Below are positions 1 to 11,735 of a stretch of DNA of 64,000 nucleotides, piece after piece. The notes under the pieces are model-generated. The model was not told where the DNA came from. It was given only the letters and a program-made list of their open reading frames with translations, and made no database searches. Numbering within the stretch: the stretch's first letter is position 1; each line of letters begins with the position of its first letter. The DNA is from Zanthoxylum bungeanum. Taxonomy: Eukaryota; Streptophyta; Magnoliopsida; Sapindales; Rutaceae. The stretch covers positions 180,705 through 244,704 of the forward strand of contig SKCR01035568.1 of assembly GCA_019454045.1 (NCBI GenBank), written 5' to 3'. Position numbers and translations under genes: made by a program.

Positions 1-692
1 AATTTTATGTATCATTTGATGATGACATAATAAATACTTTATAATGTGCGAATGTAGATATTAATTTAATCGTAATTGTTACGAGTTATTTTGATATCCT
101 ATAGACCATAGGATGGATCTTGAAACACGTTCTTTGTGATCCTTGAGATATTAAGAACGAGTTTCTAATTCATGGAGAATACAGTCAGCAACCATTAGTG
201 TCATATTAGTTTTGAGACTAATTATGACGTAAGACAGTCTACGTCATAAAGAGTCACAAAAGATGCAGTGGGAGTGTCACGAAGGATTCTACTAACTGAG
301 TAGAATTAGATGCAGCTTATGAAGTATTGACTTATGAAGTTGCATAGTGACCTTATAAATTAGAAGTTTTAAATTGGTGTTGTGTTTGCGGTTGTCTGCA
401 TAGTATTTTTGGATTCGATCCCTAAATGCTTGGACAACTTAGTAGCTATAGCATAATACTGATGTAGCATTAAAGTCATATTAATGTATAATTTAGATTC
501 TACAAAATATGAATGATGCTGACTATGGGAAACGATGGAGTTTGTTTGACAAACTCAATATGTCATAGCGGACCTGCTTTTTGTTGCCTACCTCTTGAGT
601 ACTGGGTGAGCTTTTGAGGGCCATGTGCATACGATACACATTGAGATGTGTATATGATAACGTGGATTGGCACTAGAGCAAGTGGGAGAAAT
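1..692 (+). mobile_element. 3' internal end of a Copia-type LTR retrotransposon
   Basis: No open frame of note lies here. The stretch ends in a purine-rich tract (AGTGGGAGAA, about 680-690) directly before TGTTGGGG, which is what a polypurine tract next to a 3' LTR looks like. I read it as the untranslated 3' interior of an element whose coding part is left of the window. Copia assignment rests on the tract plus the TGTTGGGG/CCCCAACA terminus of the related LTR at 41293-43077; it is inference. Confidence 0.5.
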
Positions 693-3276
693 TGTTGGGG
701 TTGGTGCTCAGAGCGCCAATCCGGACCGTATTTATGTCTGATTCATGAATACGAACATCCCATTTTCCCTTAATATTACTTATTTATGGTTGCACCTCTT
801 GTTCTTATATACGTATTCGATCTGATTACGATTAGATTGAAACTAAATGTGGTTTAGTGATATGCATATATTAGACAAAGGGCCGATAATATATAATACA
901 GTACACAGTTACAAAGTTAGTTTGTAATTGACATTGGGAAGTGTCACTGTTAAATGTATATTATCAAACATGGTTCCTGGTCAAGATTTACTAACACGGG
1001 TCGGTTAGTCAAATCAGTTGAGACCAGTACATGTCGTATATCGAGACTTGGTCCGATGGTTTATCCCAATGAACCATGAGTCTAGGGAGACTCGTATAGA
1101 CATGTAGGTGTTTATAGTTGATAAACATTGAACGACTCACCGAAAATTCTTAATAGATGATACACCAACGTCAATAAGAATCTTCTCGGGTTGAGTAGCA
1201 TAGTGGCCCTTCGACTTGAGATACCACTGTGGATGTATGAGACATCCTCCACACTTAGATGGCAGTCACGTCACCGATCTATTTAAATCAGACTTCCGCC
1301 TGTTCATTGGGTGTGGATCGATCCTCAAGATATCCTGTGTGTATCAAGATAGGATCCGTCAGTTCTGTGTACAGAGCATAGGTAGTCCATATATAATTAG
1401 CAGTCTGTTAAATCTGTGGCCACAGTATACTTCGGAAGTAAGTTCCGATTGTTATTTAGAGATTGCTAATAGATACGTCGACGAGATAATACCTATAGAG
1501 ATTTGACGTTTACATCTATATCTCTGGGATTATCTGGATACCTGTGACGGAGGGATTATACGTATGCAATGACCTCGACCTGTATGATTCAGCTAGTTTA
1601 TCTGTGGTCGTCATAATTTACGGGTGGGTAAATTGTGGACACGAAATTGGATTTTGTGACGGATATACCTGAATCTAGAGAGTCTCACTAATGAAATATA
1701 CTCGTAGAGCACTAGGGCGACTTTTATGAATAATGGTGATTATTTATAAATCGTTTAAACGTTAAACGAAAAATACATACGAACAGGCCGAACCGTCATT
1801 TCCTAATTAATGTGTATTTGTATTTAATATATTATTATTTTAAATACACATTAATAAATTGTCAAATAAATTTATTTGACATATATCATTAATATATGTA
1901 TTTGAGATATTTTAAAGTAAATATAACACTATATTTGAGATATTTGTATTTAATTAATTAATTATTTATTTAATTGTTAAATGATTAATATAATTAAAAA
2001 TATAAATCTCACCAAATGATAAAGTTAGGAAATGATTATAAGTGTAAATGTTTGACTTTACATTAAAGGAAAAGGTTGTCAAATTGAATTTGACTTCCTT
2101 GGATATTTGTTTTAATTGTTTAAAATTGAAAATATCTATTTCCTTTTTATTTTTTGCTAAATTCGGCAATGACCTTAATTAAATTAATGGTTATATTTTC
2201 ATGTTGCATTGTGACTAAGTTGAAATGTCATTAAAATGTAATGATCATTTTTATCAACTTGGCAAATGAAATTTCAAATGAAATGAAACTAATGTAACTT
2301 GTATTTCCTTTAGGCCAAATTCGGCCAAGGCCAAATAGTTGGTAAGTATATATTGTTTTTAATTTCATTTGGTGAGATAACCTAATTCACTTTATCAAAA
2401 TTCCATTAAAACAAGACAAAGAAGGTAGAGAGAAAAGGAAAGAAAATCAAGGAAAAAGCTTGGAATTTAGTAAGTATTTCCAACCTTCCATTAGAGAGTA
2501 ATTTGTTCCTCTTGTTGTGGGCAACATCTTGTGATGTTCTTGAGTTTTTCTATTCTTTATTCTTTGTACTTTTGATGGATAAAATTTTGATGAAGGTGAT
2601 ATGCATGTATGATGCTGGAAGTTTATTACTAGTGTAGTAATAAGCATTCTTTTAAGGTTTAGAACCTTGTTGCCATTCTAGAGTTATGGACCCACTCTTA
2701 ATGACCTAGAATTGTTCTATAGTTGTTTCATTGTGTTGAGACTTGATTTGGATGAGAAAAACATGATTGAAGTATTGCATTTAACCATTTGGTCTAATTT
2801 GTCCAATTTGAAGAAATTGAAAAATTAGGGTTTAAGACCACTTCCAAATTTGGGGCTTCTCATTTATATGGTGTATTAGGATGTTTAATGATGCATATAA
2901 AGTTTCATGTTGATTGGATTTCATTTGGATGTGTTTTTGAGGCATGAAGTGCAAAATGCACATTATGCCCCCAAATGGTGCATTCGGCCAAGTGAAGCTT
3001 TTTTGGGTTTTATGTTGCTTTTGGTGTTTTGACATTTGGGACATGTTATGTTCATCTTAGAAATGATTTAGAATCATCCAAAATTGATTTGAACAATTTC
3101 GGACTAAAATGAACAAAATGCCAAGTGTAAGGGCAATTCGGTAAATTCACTTAAATATGATTTATTGAATTTTATTTCATAATTTGATTATTGGGTAATT
3201 AAATAAATAAGTTTATTTAATTAATCCGAGAAAATTTTTTGAAATCGAAAAATTTGATTTTCCACCGTTTCCGCTG
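693..3276 (+). mobile_element. Copia-type 3' LTR (about 2.6 kb)
   Basis: It begins TGTTGGGG right after the polypurine tract. Its interior shares order and short matches with the LTR piece at 41293-43077, for example the TATACTC..AGAGCACTA segment near 1699 and the CCGTTTCCGCTG near its end. The expected last bases (GCCCCAACA) are missing because another LTR starts at 3277. The right half is very AT-rich (1800-2400). ORFs inside it (1216-1506, 1966-2169, 2447-2647, 2832-3044) have no recognisable domain and I treat them as chance. Confidence 0.55.
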
Positions 3277-5073
3277 TGTTACCGATATTCCCCCTTAAAA
3301 CCCCTACATACGTATCGTCGTCCCCCAAGGCATGCCACTATTGTCTCTGAAACTGGTGGTTTTGGGGCGTTACGTATCGCCGTCCCCCAAGCCACAAACT
3401 AGAACTGGGGGTGTGGATCTATGCTACCACCCAAGCTCTGAACTATAGTCCAGGTACACGAACCTATGCCGCCATCCTGGCTCTGAAACTAGGATCTAGG
3501 GGCGTTACGTATCGCCGTCCCGCTAGTCCTCTACATGTGCACATGTCTCTGTCCGCCAATTCCAAGTTATCTCAAGTTACATACTGGGGTAAGTTTTTCC
3601 CTCATGCCCCGAAAAACATAAAACTCATACTGAAAACATATATTTCCAAATCATTTCTCAAAATATGTTAAATCATACATGATACAAAAGCAAAATTGGC
3701 TAACGCCCTATTTGCAGAAAATATAAGTCTGACATTTAAATACGAAATAAATAAAGAAAATAAGTAACAGAGAAAGGGTCCACTCACTGTGCTTGGAAAC
3801 TGGCTGAACTTTACTGCTTCGACGAAGGAGATCGCAATTCCTGCAATGGTCTAAAGGTGATATCTTGATCAGACTAAAAGTTACGAGATGAATTCTAGAA
3901 CTAGGCTAAACCACTAATTTTAAATGAGTAAAGTCGTAATTCAGTATATCATGTTGTACTAGAATGTAATGTGAGCATAAGAACTGATTCGAGATCTTAA
4001 GGGTGGTCTCTAATATGCTGGGGTGGAACTGGAATGGTCTAAAATCAATTTGGCCGAATTTTTGTATCCGCATAGCGATGCAAGGGTCATGCTCGTCGCG
4101 ACGTGCGGCACCTAGAAACTGTCCATGAATTCCATCACGCGTCGCGACACAAGGGTCTTCTTGCGTCGTGACGCAGACCTGCTTCCCAGGTTCTGTATTT
4201 TCTGGTTCTTATGCGATTCTTACCTAATTTTCATCCTCAATGCAAATGTAATCAATTAAATACACCATCTATCACTTTATATCAATTCTAAACATTTTAA
4301 ACTACTAATTTATCATCATTAACTACTCATTTAATCCCAAATCCATAATTCTTAAATCAACTTTTTAAACTTTTCAAACTCAAACATTTAATTCCACAAC
4401 CCATTTCTTTACATATAAACCACCCATATGTGACCCTTAACATGTCATCATCTCTAATCTACCTTTATACCTTCAAAATTAAACAAATCAAGATTTGGGT
4501 CAAATGGGTTTTACCTCTTTTTCTTGGATTTCTTCATTCTCTAAGTCCTCCATTATTGCTAAGCTTACTAGCTTACTTCCCTTTTCTTCTTCCTTTTCTT
4601 TTTTCTCCTTGTATTTTTCTTTTGGAAATGGTGAATAGTAGCCCCTTATATAGTGGACCTAATTGATATTAAGAAAGTTGTAGAAGAGTGTAGAAAAATA
4701 AAGAAAATTTGAGATTTTTCCATTTTGACCCTGAAATCACTATTTATCATAATTTTGACTGAGTTTTTTATCTGCTTCTGATTCGAATTTGGGAAAATTT
4801 CAACACATAAATTGTAGGTCACGGTCTCAACTTTCCGACGATATAAAATTCATAAAAATCAGAGTTTATACGAAAACGTTACGCCCAAAATACCATGGGC
4901 TGTCCAAAGGGGATACCGTACAGTCTCGTCCCGGGACTTCGAGGAAATTTTTCGATTGTCCCTAAAGTCATTCCATGAGTATATAAGAGTTTCATTATAA
5001 TTTATTCTATGTGTCTTCGTCTCTTTCATAACAGTACAGTTGTATATAGTAGTAAAAACTACCGGTCGTTACA
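3277..5073 (-). mobile_element. Chromovirus-like (Ty3/gypsy) solo or truncated LTR
   Basis: Read on the minus strand it starts TGTAACGACCGGTAG at 5073 and ends CGGTAACA at 3277, the TGTAAC..GTTACA-type termini usual in chromovirus LTRs. It contains three copies of a GTATCGCCGTC-like motif (around 3310, 3375 and 3507) and, read on the minus strand, a GTGAGTGGACC block near 3775-3786. No PBS or coding region flanks it. The 5 bp on either side (CGCTG, GGATC) do not match, so a clean solo LTR made by simple insertion is not supported; the boundaries may be recombinant. Confidence 0.6.
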
Positions 5074-5919
5074 GGATCTTGGAATCAAGCTTGTTAGCTT
5101 TGGAAGTTATCCATAATATTTCAACAAGGAGAAGAAGATTGGATCTTTGAACCAAGTTTACTAGATGTTGAAATTAGGTTAATGAATTGTGTATGGATGC
5201 TTTGGAAGCATAAACACAATATACTTGTAATTGGGTCAAAATATTTATGTTGGATATAAACATAAAATTAGAGTTTGGAATTCTAGATGGAAGCTTGGAG
5301 CTATGGCTACCATTCTAGAATTACTTGACCATCTTTGAGAGACCTAAAATTATTAATGAGTCATTTCATTGTGGTATTTTATTTTGATTTGTGTTTTGAT
5401 TCAAACAAATACATATATATATATATATATGTTTGTTGTATAACATGTGTTGAGGTTGGTTTTGAAATTAAAATAATTTTGGGAGTCTTTATTTATAAAA
5501 AAAATATATAAGGTTTTATTAAAAAATAATAATAATGAAGAAGAAGAACATGGTCTGCTGTGTTGCAGCGCAGCATGTGCAGTTGCGCACATCTTTGCAG
5601 GATGTGCAGCTATGAGCATGCTTCTTCCAACAGCATGTGTGTCATGCTGCGCAAGCAGCAAGCTTTGCATACTACTTACGCGAATGCGCACGCATGGCCC
5701 GGGCGGTGAGTGTTATCTCTATTTTTTCCTGTTTTGGTTTTTCCGGACCTCGATTCATCCCCAATTTTTCCCTATACACTCGTAATGGAATATAATATTT
5801 CATTAAAATATTTAAAAATACACGCATACATAATTACTATGGGTTAGACCCATTTCCGTTGTGCGGGACACTGATCCGACCATAGGGGTCTCACAACCGC
5901 TCCAATAATCATGTGGTAA
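5074..5919. repeat. Copia-type LTR fragment and low-complexity DNA
   Basis: The segment 5074-5400 resembles the LTR part at about 2440-2760 (gene-less text with CCATTCTAGA, GACCTAAAAT and GAGTCATTTCATTGTG in the same order). A TA microsatellite is at 5411-5430, and 5555-5690 is rich in GCATGTGC/TGCGCA words. A CCATTTCCGTTG near 5850 resembles the LTR tail. No gene is supported. Confidence 0.4.
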
Positions 5920-6362
5920 TTTTTTCGTCTCTTACAAGCGATCAAGAATGCAAGTTACTAAATATTTTATGAGAACATAAATATAGAATTGGATGGGCTT
6001 TAAAAGATATAAAATGCACACGCTAAATACCTTTAAAAGATAATGCCATGACACATCGACCACCCATAAAAAGGTTAAACCTTTACATGAAAGAAGTGGT
6101 TAAAACAGAAGTCCTTAAATTTCTTGATTCAGCCATCTCTTACATACCTGGTTTGGAGAAAAACACATATGCTAAGAAACATACAACTAAATATTATGTG
6201 TTTGTTATAAATATGCATGTTAAACGTGCAACACTCATTGTCGTTCTTCAGGAACTATGTTTGAAAATCACGAAAATAAAATTCAATTCATTAGAGATGG
6301 CCTGAGTAAAGAGTCAATACATTATATATCATTGACTCTTGAGACACATCCTAGTGGATATG
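5920..6362 (+). pseudogene. Old Athila-like reverse transcriptase relic (5' side)
   Basis: A short open frame from 6048 reads LNLYMKEVVKTEVLKFLDSA at about 6078-6137, followed by a mutated ISYIP. This matches the start of the Athila-type reverse transcriptase, where an N..MKEVVK.E(V/I)LK.LDAGIIYP block precedes the first catalytic motif. After about 6170 the similarity is lost. The frame has no catalytic aspartates, so it is a dead fragment. The element continues at 36965 after the nested insertion, with ATATG duplicated at 6358-6362 and 36965-36969. Orientation is plus, opposite to the nested Athila-like element. Confidence 0.6.
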
Positions 6363-6408
6363 TGACCGACGTAAACACACACGTATAACGCAAGCGCACG
6401 TATCATTT
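6363..6408 (-). repeat. Collapsed 3' LTR of the Athila-like element
   Basis: About 46 bp match the left edge of the other LTR copies (10183, 33828, 63645): TGACCGACGTAAACACACAC and the following AACGCAAGCGCACGTATCAT. At 6409 it switches to element interior, whereas the other copies continue for about 2 kb. The terminal bases and target duplication are intact, so most of this LTR was lost internally. Confidence 0.65.
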
Positions 6409-6884
6409 ATCGTATGCAACAAGCCTTTAAACCCCTATGTGTCCCTAGTGGACGAGTTGTAGTCTCGTGATGGTTTACAGCAATGATACCCACAAATATT
6501 TTACAAAAGTAAAAAGAAAGTAAAACTAATGCACACAAAAACAAAAAGACAAGAGAAAATAGAATAAAGAAGTTAGTAACTAATCAGGTGAAACTTCTAC
6601 TCCAAGTTAGTAGTTGTTTTCTTTCTTTCTAAATTACCGAATAAGTAAATTCTCCGATTATATTTACCATTCTCCATATACACAGCCAACAGAATATTAA
6701 ACAACTCATTTTTGCCCACAACAGTCACAAGTGCAGTTGATAAGAGAGTAATATTTTTGTTCTAAAGTTTTATCAGAATTCAAACCTTTTTGCAGCAATA
6801 GAATAATTTTTCTGATTTTTCTGATTTTTTCTTTGATTTTTGAATTTTTTTATTTATATTTATATACAATACCTTCCGTATATG

Positions 6885-7090
6885 TAGCGAGCTTTGGGTC
6901 GGTGGCTCCCAAACCAGTTGTCTTTAGGGCATCAGGTGTTAAGACACCCCTACAGACTTAATTACTCAGACTTCAGATATATATATTTTGCAACATCCTT
7001 GATCCATGTAGAGAGCTTTGGGCCAGTGACTCCCAAACCAGTTGGCTTTAGGGCACTAGGTGTTAAAACATCCTTACAGACTTAATAACT
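6885..7090 (-). repeat. Tandem pair of a conserved Athila non-coding cassette
   Basis: Two copies about 125 bp apart each contain AGCTTTGGG, GACTCCCAAACCAGTTG or its variant, TTTAGGGCA and a TTAAGACACCCCTACAGACTT-like tail. The same cassette occurs twice in the plus orientation at 38110-38185 and 38228-38330. Confidence 0.75.
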
Positions 7091-7534
7091 CGGATCTCAG
7101 ACGTTTTTTTTTTACTCCATCACTTTTTAAGATGCTTCCTCCAATTAAACTAGAGCACTGAATATTACAAACTTTTCAATTACAGCTCATGTCCGTATGT
7201 TACCATGCGTATTGTTAATATCTGCCAACTGAGCATATGAAGATCCATTTTAATCAGTTTTATGGAGAATTTACAAATTAAATAATTTAAAAGGAAATAA
7301 ACAAAAATTAACTTGTTCTGAAATAGGTTTAGATACGTATTAGGAGTGGGATCTCCTTACACAGCTATCTCTCACCAATTTCACCTTTTTAGTCAAAGTA
7401 AAAACATAAAAACGTAAAATATTTTTGTAATTTTTGAAAAAATTTCAATTTTTTTGTGTTTTTCGAAAAATTTAGGACTAAAAATAAAAAAAAACACACA
7501 CAAACTAAAAACAAGATACGAATTAACAAATTCA

Positions 7535-7573
7535 CTCCCCCAAACCTAAATGAGACATTGTCCCCAATGTCTT
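7535..7573 (-). other. Inverted repeat beside a G-rich tract
   Basis: The plus strand shows CTCCCCCAAACC followed by AGACATTGTCCCCAATGTCT, an 8-bp perfect stem (AGACATTG/CAATGTCT) with a 4-nt loop. On the element's sense strand the hairpin precedes GGTTTGGGGGAG. The relic at 37315-37352 has the same arrangement with a 7-bp stem. Confidence 0.65.
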
Positions 7574-8784
7574 AAACAGTAGAAGAAGAGTTTAGAAGAT
7601 AATACCTGGTTAGCTGAAATTCTACAGGAAAAATTACCGATTAAGATCTATGTCCAATTTACGCTTCTTACCACGATCGCTATCTGACCATTTTTCAGTA
7701 AAAATTTTGACAGAATCTCCTCTAAAAACTCAAGATTTTCCAAATTCACAACAATGCCGATTTTCACCCCCAAATCTACGAAATTCAATCAGTTTTTTTT
7801 ATCTTTTCCACACTTCCAAATATCCAAATTCACCACACAAATCAACAATAAATTTCACAAATTTTTGGTCTTCCTCTTCACTGTCAATGGTTTCGAATCC
7901 AATAGCATCCAATTTTTAACAAAATTAACCACACAAAGTATCCATAAATTCGGCCTTTACCCTTTTTAAATTCGGAAATTGAAGAGCAGAGAATTACCCC
8001 TTCACGATTTTACCACTCACTGCTTGATGACCAGAAATGATGCTTGACGAACCGGATCTAACATTGATGGGTCTCGATCGTGTCTTATGTGCTTGGCAGT
8101 GGACCGAATGATGAAAGTCTCGGCCATCGGTGGTTGAGCTCGGCCGGTGGGTGAGATGGGTGTCTCGGTCGTAGGTTATGCGACCGTGGGTAGGAGAAAT
8201 CAGTGGGTCTCAGCTGTGGGTGGATCGGTGAAAGCTCGTCGGTGGTTGGTTTCGGTTGTGGTAGTGGTTCATCTGTGGGTGGATGATTGGGTTATTTGTG
8301 AGATTTGATGAGTTTAGAAGGTTTTGGTTGATGATTTGGTGATTGGATGGTCATATTTTAGTGGAAGAATGAGAGGAAATGGCTAAATGGTGAAGGAGAT
8401 TGAGATTTGTGCGTGGTGGCTGCTGGTTTTTGACCTGTTACCGAACGCGTATCGCAACGCTCAATTTTTAGGGTTAGGGTTTTTGTTTTGTGGCCTTGGT
8501 GTCGCGACACGCAGGGTTTTCGTGTCGCGACGCGTGATTTTTTTTTTTTTGGCAAAATCAAGTCTTTCGACGAATAAATCCACTGGGACGCGTCTCAAGA
8601 GCTGACTCCTTACTTGCACTGGCTTGCTTTGTCCTAAAATATTCCGTCTTTATTTTTCCTGCAAAAATAACATAAAATTAAAAATAATTCTAAAAAAAAT
8701 AAATAATTAAAATTATTGCATGGGTTGCCTCCTTACTAGCGCTAAATGTTTCATCTTCAGCCAGACGTGACTGAAATCTGTCTG

Positions 8785-9930
8785 TCAATGAGGTTTCATC
8801 GTAGTTTTGGATGTCCGATTAAAGACAATCCCATGAGCGTTGCTTTTGAATGGTCTCTTCCAACGGTAAAGTGGCAAAAAGAATTTTGTCTCATTCAGTG
8901 CTTGTGCCACCTTTTTAACCTTTGTTGCTCCAGTGGTTCCTGAAAAGAAAGAAAGAAAATCATGAGGTCTCGTATGGTGCTTGACTTTGAATGGAAGTTC
9001 CATTGTGTCAAGCTTCTGGGTGATGTCTTTGATCTGTACTCCCCAAAATAGTGATGTTTCGCCTGAATGCATTGGATTATCAATAAGGTCTGACATTTGC
9101 TTCACTATTTTCTCTGCTTCTTGCTCCACCTTTTCTTCACATATGTATTTTAGGATTTCCTCGTTCAGTTCTTCACCTGTCATCTGTGAAATGCATGCTC
9201 CATAAGTGTCACCCTGAGGATGTAAAGAGATGTCAGATTTTAGGTCTTCATCATCTGATATGACTGGCTCAGGTAGATCTTCTTCAAACATTTGTGCAAA
9301 GCAATCTCCAAGATCTTCATTTTGAGGATGTAAAGTTTCATCCTCCCTTGTTGATGCAGTTGGTACAAATAGCTCATCTTCTTCATCCTCGTCAGAGTCA
9401 GAATAATAAAAATCAAATCGAGATTCTGTTGGTTTGGGCTCCAGAACTGATACCTCAGATTCCTGATTCTACTCAGCCTCATCCTCTGCCAAAGTGTCAT
9501 CGTGAAATGCTTGGTATTCAAAGGCTTCATCATCTGAAAATGCTCCTTCAGGTATGTAGCTCTGATTTTCTGTTAATTGTCTCGTTTGTTCTGTCAGTCT
9601 CTGAATGGATGCTGATTGTCTCTGAATACTTTCAAATTGATTTTGGACTGATTCAAGCATTGTATCCAACTTTTCGTCTTGTTTCTTGAACCAATCTTTG
9701 AGCATGTCAACCATCTGATCTTCCTCTGATGGTTCTGGTTCTTGATGAAAATCGTAGATGGATGGTGGATAAGATGGAAAGTATGATGGTTCTTCGTACC
9801 TTGAATGATTCCAATAATTCTGCCGCTTTGAAAGGTATATGCATTGATTGGTCGGGTGGTTACCATCACATATCTCACATCTTCCCATTTCGTTCTGATG
9901 AGCAAATGTAGTATTGCTTGATTCTGACAT
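8785..9930 (-). pseudogene. gag: Athila-type Gag-like protein with one internal stop
   Basis: One minus-strand frame runs from the ATG at 9930 to the stop at 8785, about 381 codons, interrupted by a single TAG at 9469-9471. Residues about 18-30 form a zinc knuckle, CEICDGNHPTNQC (CX2CX3HX4C), of the kind seen in Athila Gag. It is followed by an aromatic/proline stretch, an acidic part, and a glutamine-rich helix likely to form a coiled coil (about residues 75-120). After the stop comes a long acidic segment and a basic C-terminus. The capsid-like region expected before the knuckle is missing, so this is a truncated Gag derivative. It begins about 230 bp from the primer site, the usual place for gag. 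It could act in packaging the element's RNA, but that is inference. Confidence 0.65.
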
Positions 9931-10158
9931 CCAGTGATAGTTGTTGGGCTGGACAACAGGCCTCAGAAAACCGGACTATTGCTCCCAGATTTGGGGTGTA
10001 TCTTCTAGTAAAGCTCGTGATCTCTCAATCTCCCAATAATGTTCCATTTTTCAACCACCTGAAAACAAAAGAAAGAAATAAAAATTACAGATAAAAATAA
10101 AGAAAATTAGATACAAGTAAATTAGATAGCTTCAAAATTAATAACTCAAGAAAAATAA
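9931..10158 (-). other. Leader between primer site and gag-like frame
   Basis: About 230 bp on the minus strand between the tRNA-Asp primer site and the gag ATG. It probably corresponds to the untranslated leader with packaging signals. No motif can be named. Confidence 0.5.
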
Positions 10159-10176
10159 GTCCCGGCAACGGCGCCA
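10159..10176 (-). other. Primer-binding site, tRNA-Asp type
   Basis: On the minus strand this reads TGGCGCCGTTGCCGGGAC, lying 6 bp inside the LTR edge at 10183. This is the primer site typical of Athila elements, complementary to the 3' end of tRNA-Asp. It fixes the orientation and the inner LTR boundary. Confidence 0.8.
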
Positions 10177-11420
10177 AAAACTTGGCCAGCGTAAACACAC
10201 ACATATAACGCAAGCGCACATATCGTTCAAGTAGTATAAAAATATCGATCCCACGAAGGACTTAATTCCTATTGTTGTTATTAATTATTGATACTATTTA
10301 TTTACAGGTATCTAATATAGGGAGAAGAGAATGATTGCTTTTGTTGGTTGAATATGGATTTGATAAATAAAAATACTTAAAGACACAAAGAAAAAATACT
10401 AAGGAAAATAACAAAAGACTCAAAGATCTAGGGTTGTGACTCCACCAAAATTATTATAAGATGAATTGATTCTCTTATATATGTGTAATAAATTAGTTTG
10501 CTAAACTGGAACACGAAGATATGCAAAAGCCTCTGTCGATGGTCAGATGCAAATACCCAGTATAACCCAATTGAACCATATGTCTATGTCAACCAAATTA
10601 CCTGGATTCATTAAGATTAAGTTCCAATTATGGCTACCCCCGCCCGACAAGTATATGTCTATCCTGTAAGGAAATCTATTAAAGGGTTATCTATCCTCAA
10701 GGAAGATCGTGGGCTATTGAATCTAAGGCTGAAACCTAAAATCTCTATGTCTAGTTCATTTTAAGTTTACCACATCAATCTTATTGGTGATCAGACAACA
10801 AGAAGCATTAATAAACAAACTAAAGAATTGCCCATAAAAAGAAAATCAATTATTAAGTTTGTGGATATTGTGTTTCATCACTTCCCCCGAAATAAAAAAA
10901 AATGATGGGGTTAGAGGATCCACATTTAATATTTCTTATAGGAATCTCACTTATTATAAAATATAAATTATTTTTGTTCTGCTTTCTCAGGATTAATAAT
11001 GTTAAACATTTAAAACCAGCCACATAGGCGGTAATCTATTTAGTCCAATTACACCAGCCATAGGCTGGTGGTTAATTATCTGTCACATAAAGACAGCCAT
11101 ATAGGCGGTAAAGTAATTTATATTTAGACCGACCATATAGGCGGTAATAAAGTCTGACATTAATTAATCTGGTTAAATTATAATTTATAAATTATAATTA
11201 AGTGAGATTTACCTAGATAAATTATATTAAATGTTTCACCTTTTACCCCAGCGGAAATTTAACTACACAAAACATAAAGAATATTTAAAAAAATAAAAAA
11301 TGAAATTAAAATTAAAAATAAAAATAAAAATTAATTAATTAATTACAAAAATAGATGCAATCCTTAGAAACAGGGGAAAAATCCCAAGGAAAGCACACCA
11401 AATCAGGTGCAAATGAGCTC

Positions 11421-11428
11421 AATTTATA
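11421..11428 (-). promoter_or_regulatory. TATA box of the Athila-like 5' LTR
   Basis: The minus strand reads TATAAATT. GTCGCGAC (11448-11455) lies 20 bp upstream, followed by a one-base variant (11473-11480). The same layout is present in the solo LTR at 35197-35256. Confidence 0.6.
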
Positions 11429-11549
11429 GGCAAAAATTCGGGTCAACGTCGCGACGCCAAAATCCTTCTTACGTCACGACGCTGGCTTATGTTGACTCGG
11501 TCAAAGCGCGTTGATCTGTTGTCTTGCTGACGTGGCATGCGTAATCTGT

Positions 11550-11735
11550 CGGCACAATGGAATTTCGACACGTGGCACGCATTTTGATTCGATCCACTGA
11601 GATGCTGACACATGGCGGGCCTTGATTGGCTGTTGATAACGTGGCGACACGTGGCACGGTGACTCGGTTGGATGCTGACGTGGATGACACATGGCGGACA
11701 CGTGGATGACACGTAGGTGACACGTGGCTGACACG
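11550..11735 (-). promoter_or_regulatory. G-box/ABRE-like cluster in the LTR
   Basis: CACGTG occurs repeatedly (about 11572, 11648, 11699 and 11723) within ACACGTGGC contexts. The series continues in the second half of this LTR at 36531-36700 with about five more. CACGTG is the core G-box bound by plant bZIP and bHLH factors, and ACGTGGC resembles ABA-response elements. It lies upstream of the TATA box on the minus strand, so it would sit in U3. Confidence 0.55.

Larger units (their letters stand above)
6409..8784 (-). other. Non-coding interior of the Athila-like element
   Basis: No coding frame is supported over 2.4 kb. Minus-strand order is preserved relative to the plus-strand relic at 37300-38640. 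Shared landmarks are an inverted repeat next to a G-rich tract (7535-7573) and a doubled cassette (6885-7090). GTCGCGAC palindromes are at 8501 and 8524. The 8040-8330 part is a GT-rich, simple-composition stretch. The ORFs at 7650-7969 and 8358-8605 are low-complexity and not convincing genes. Confidence 0.6.

Noticed and set aside
1216..1506. 96-codon ORF in the first LTR
   Set aside because: No domain or start context, and it lies wholly in the LTR.
7650..7969. Overlapping plus-strand ORFs rich in F, S, N and P
   Set aside because: Low-complexity antisense of the Athila-like element interior; no domain and no conservation with the relic.
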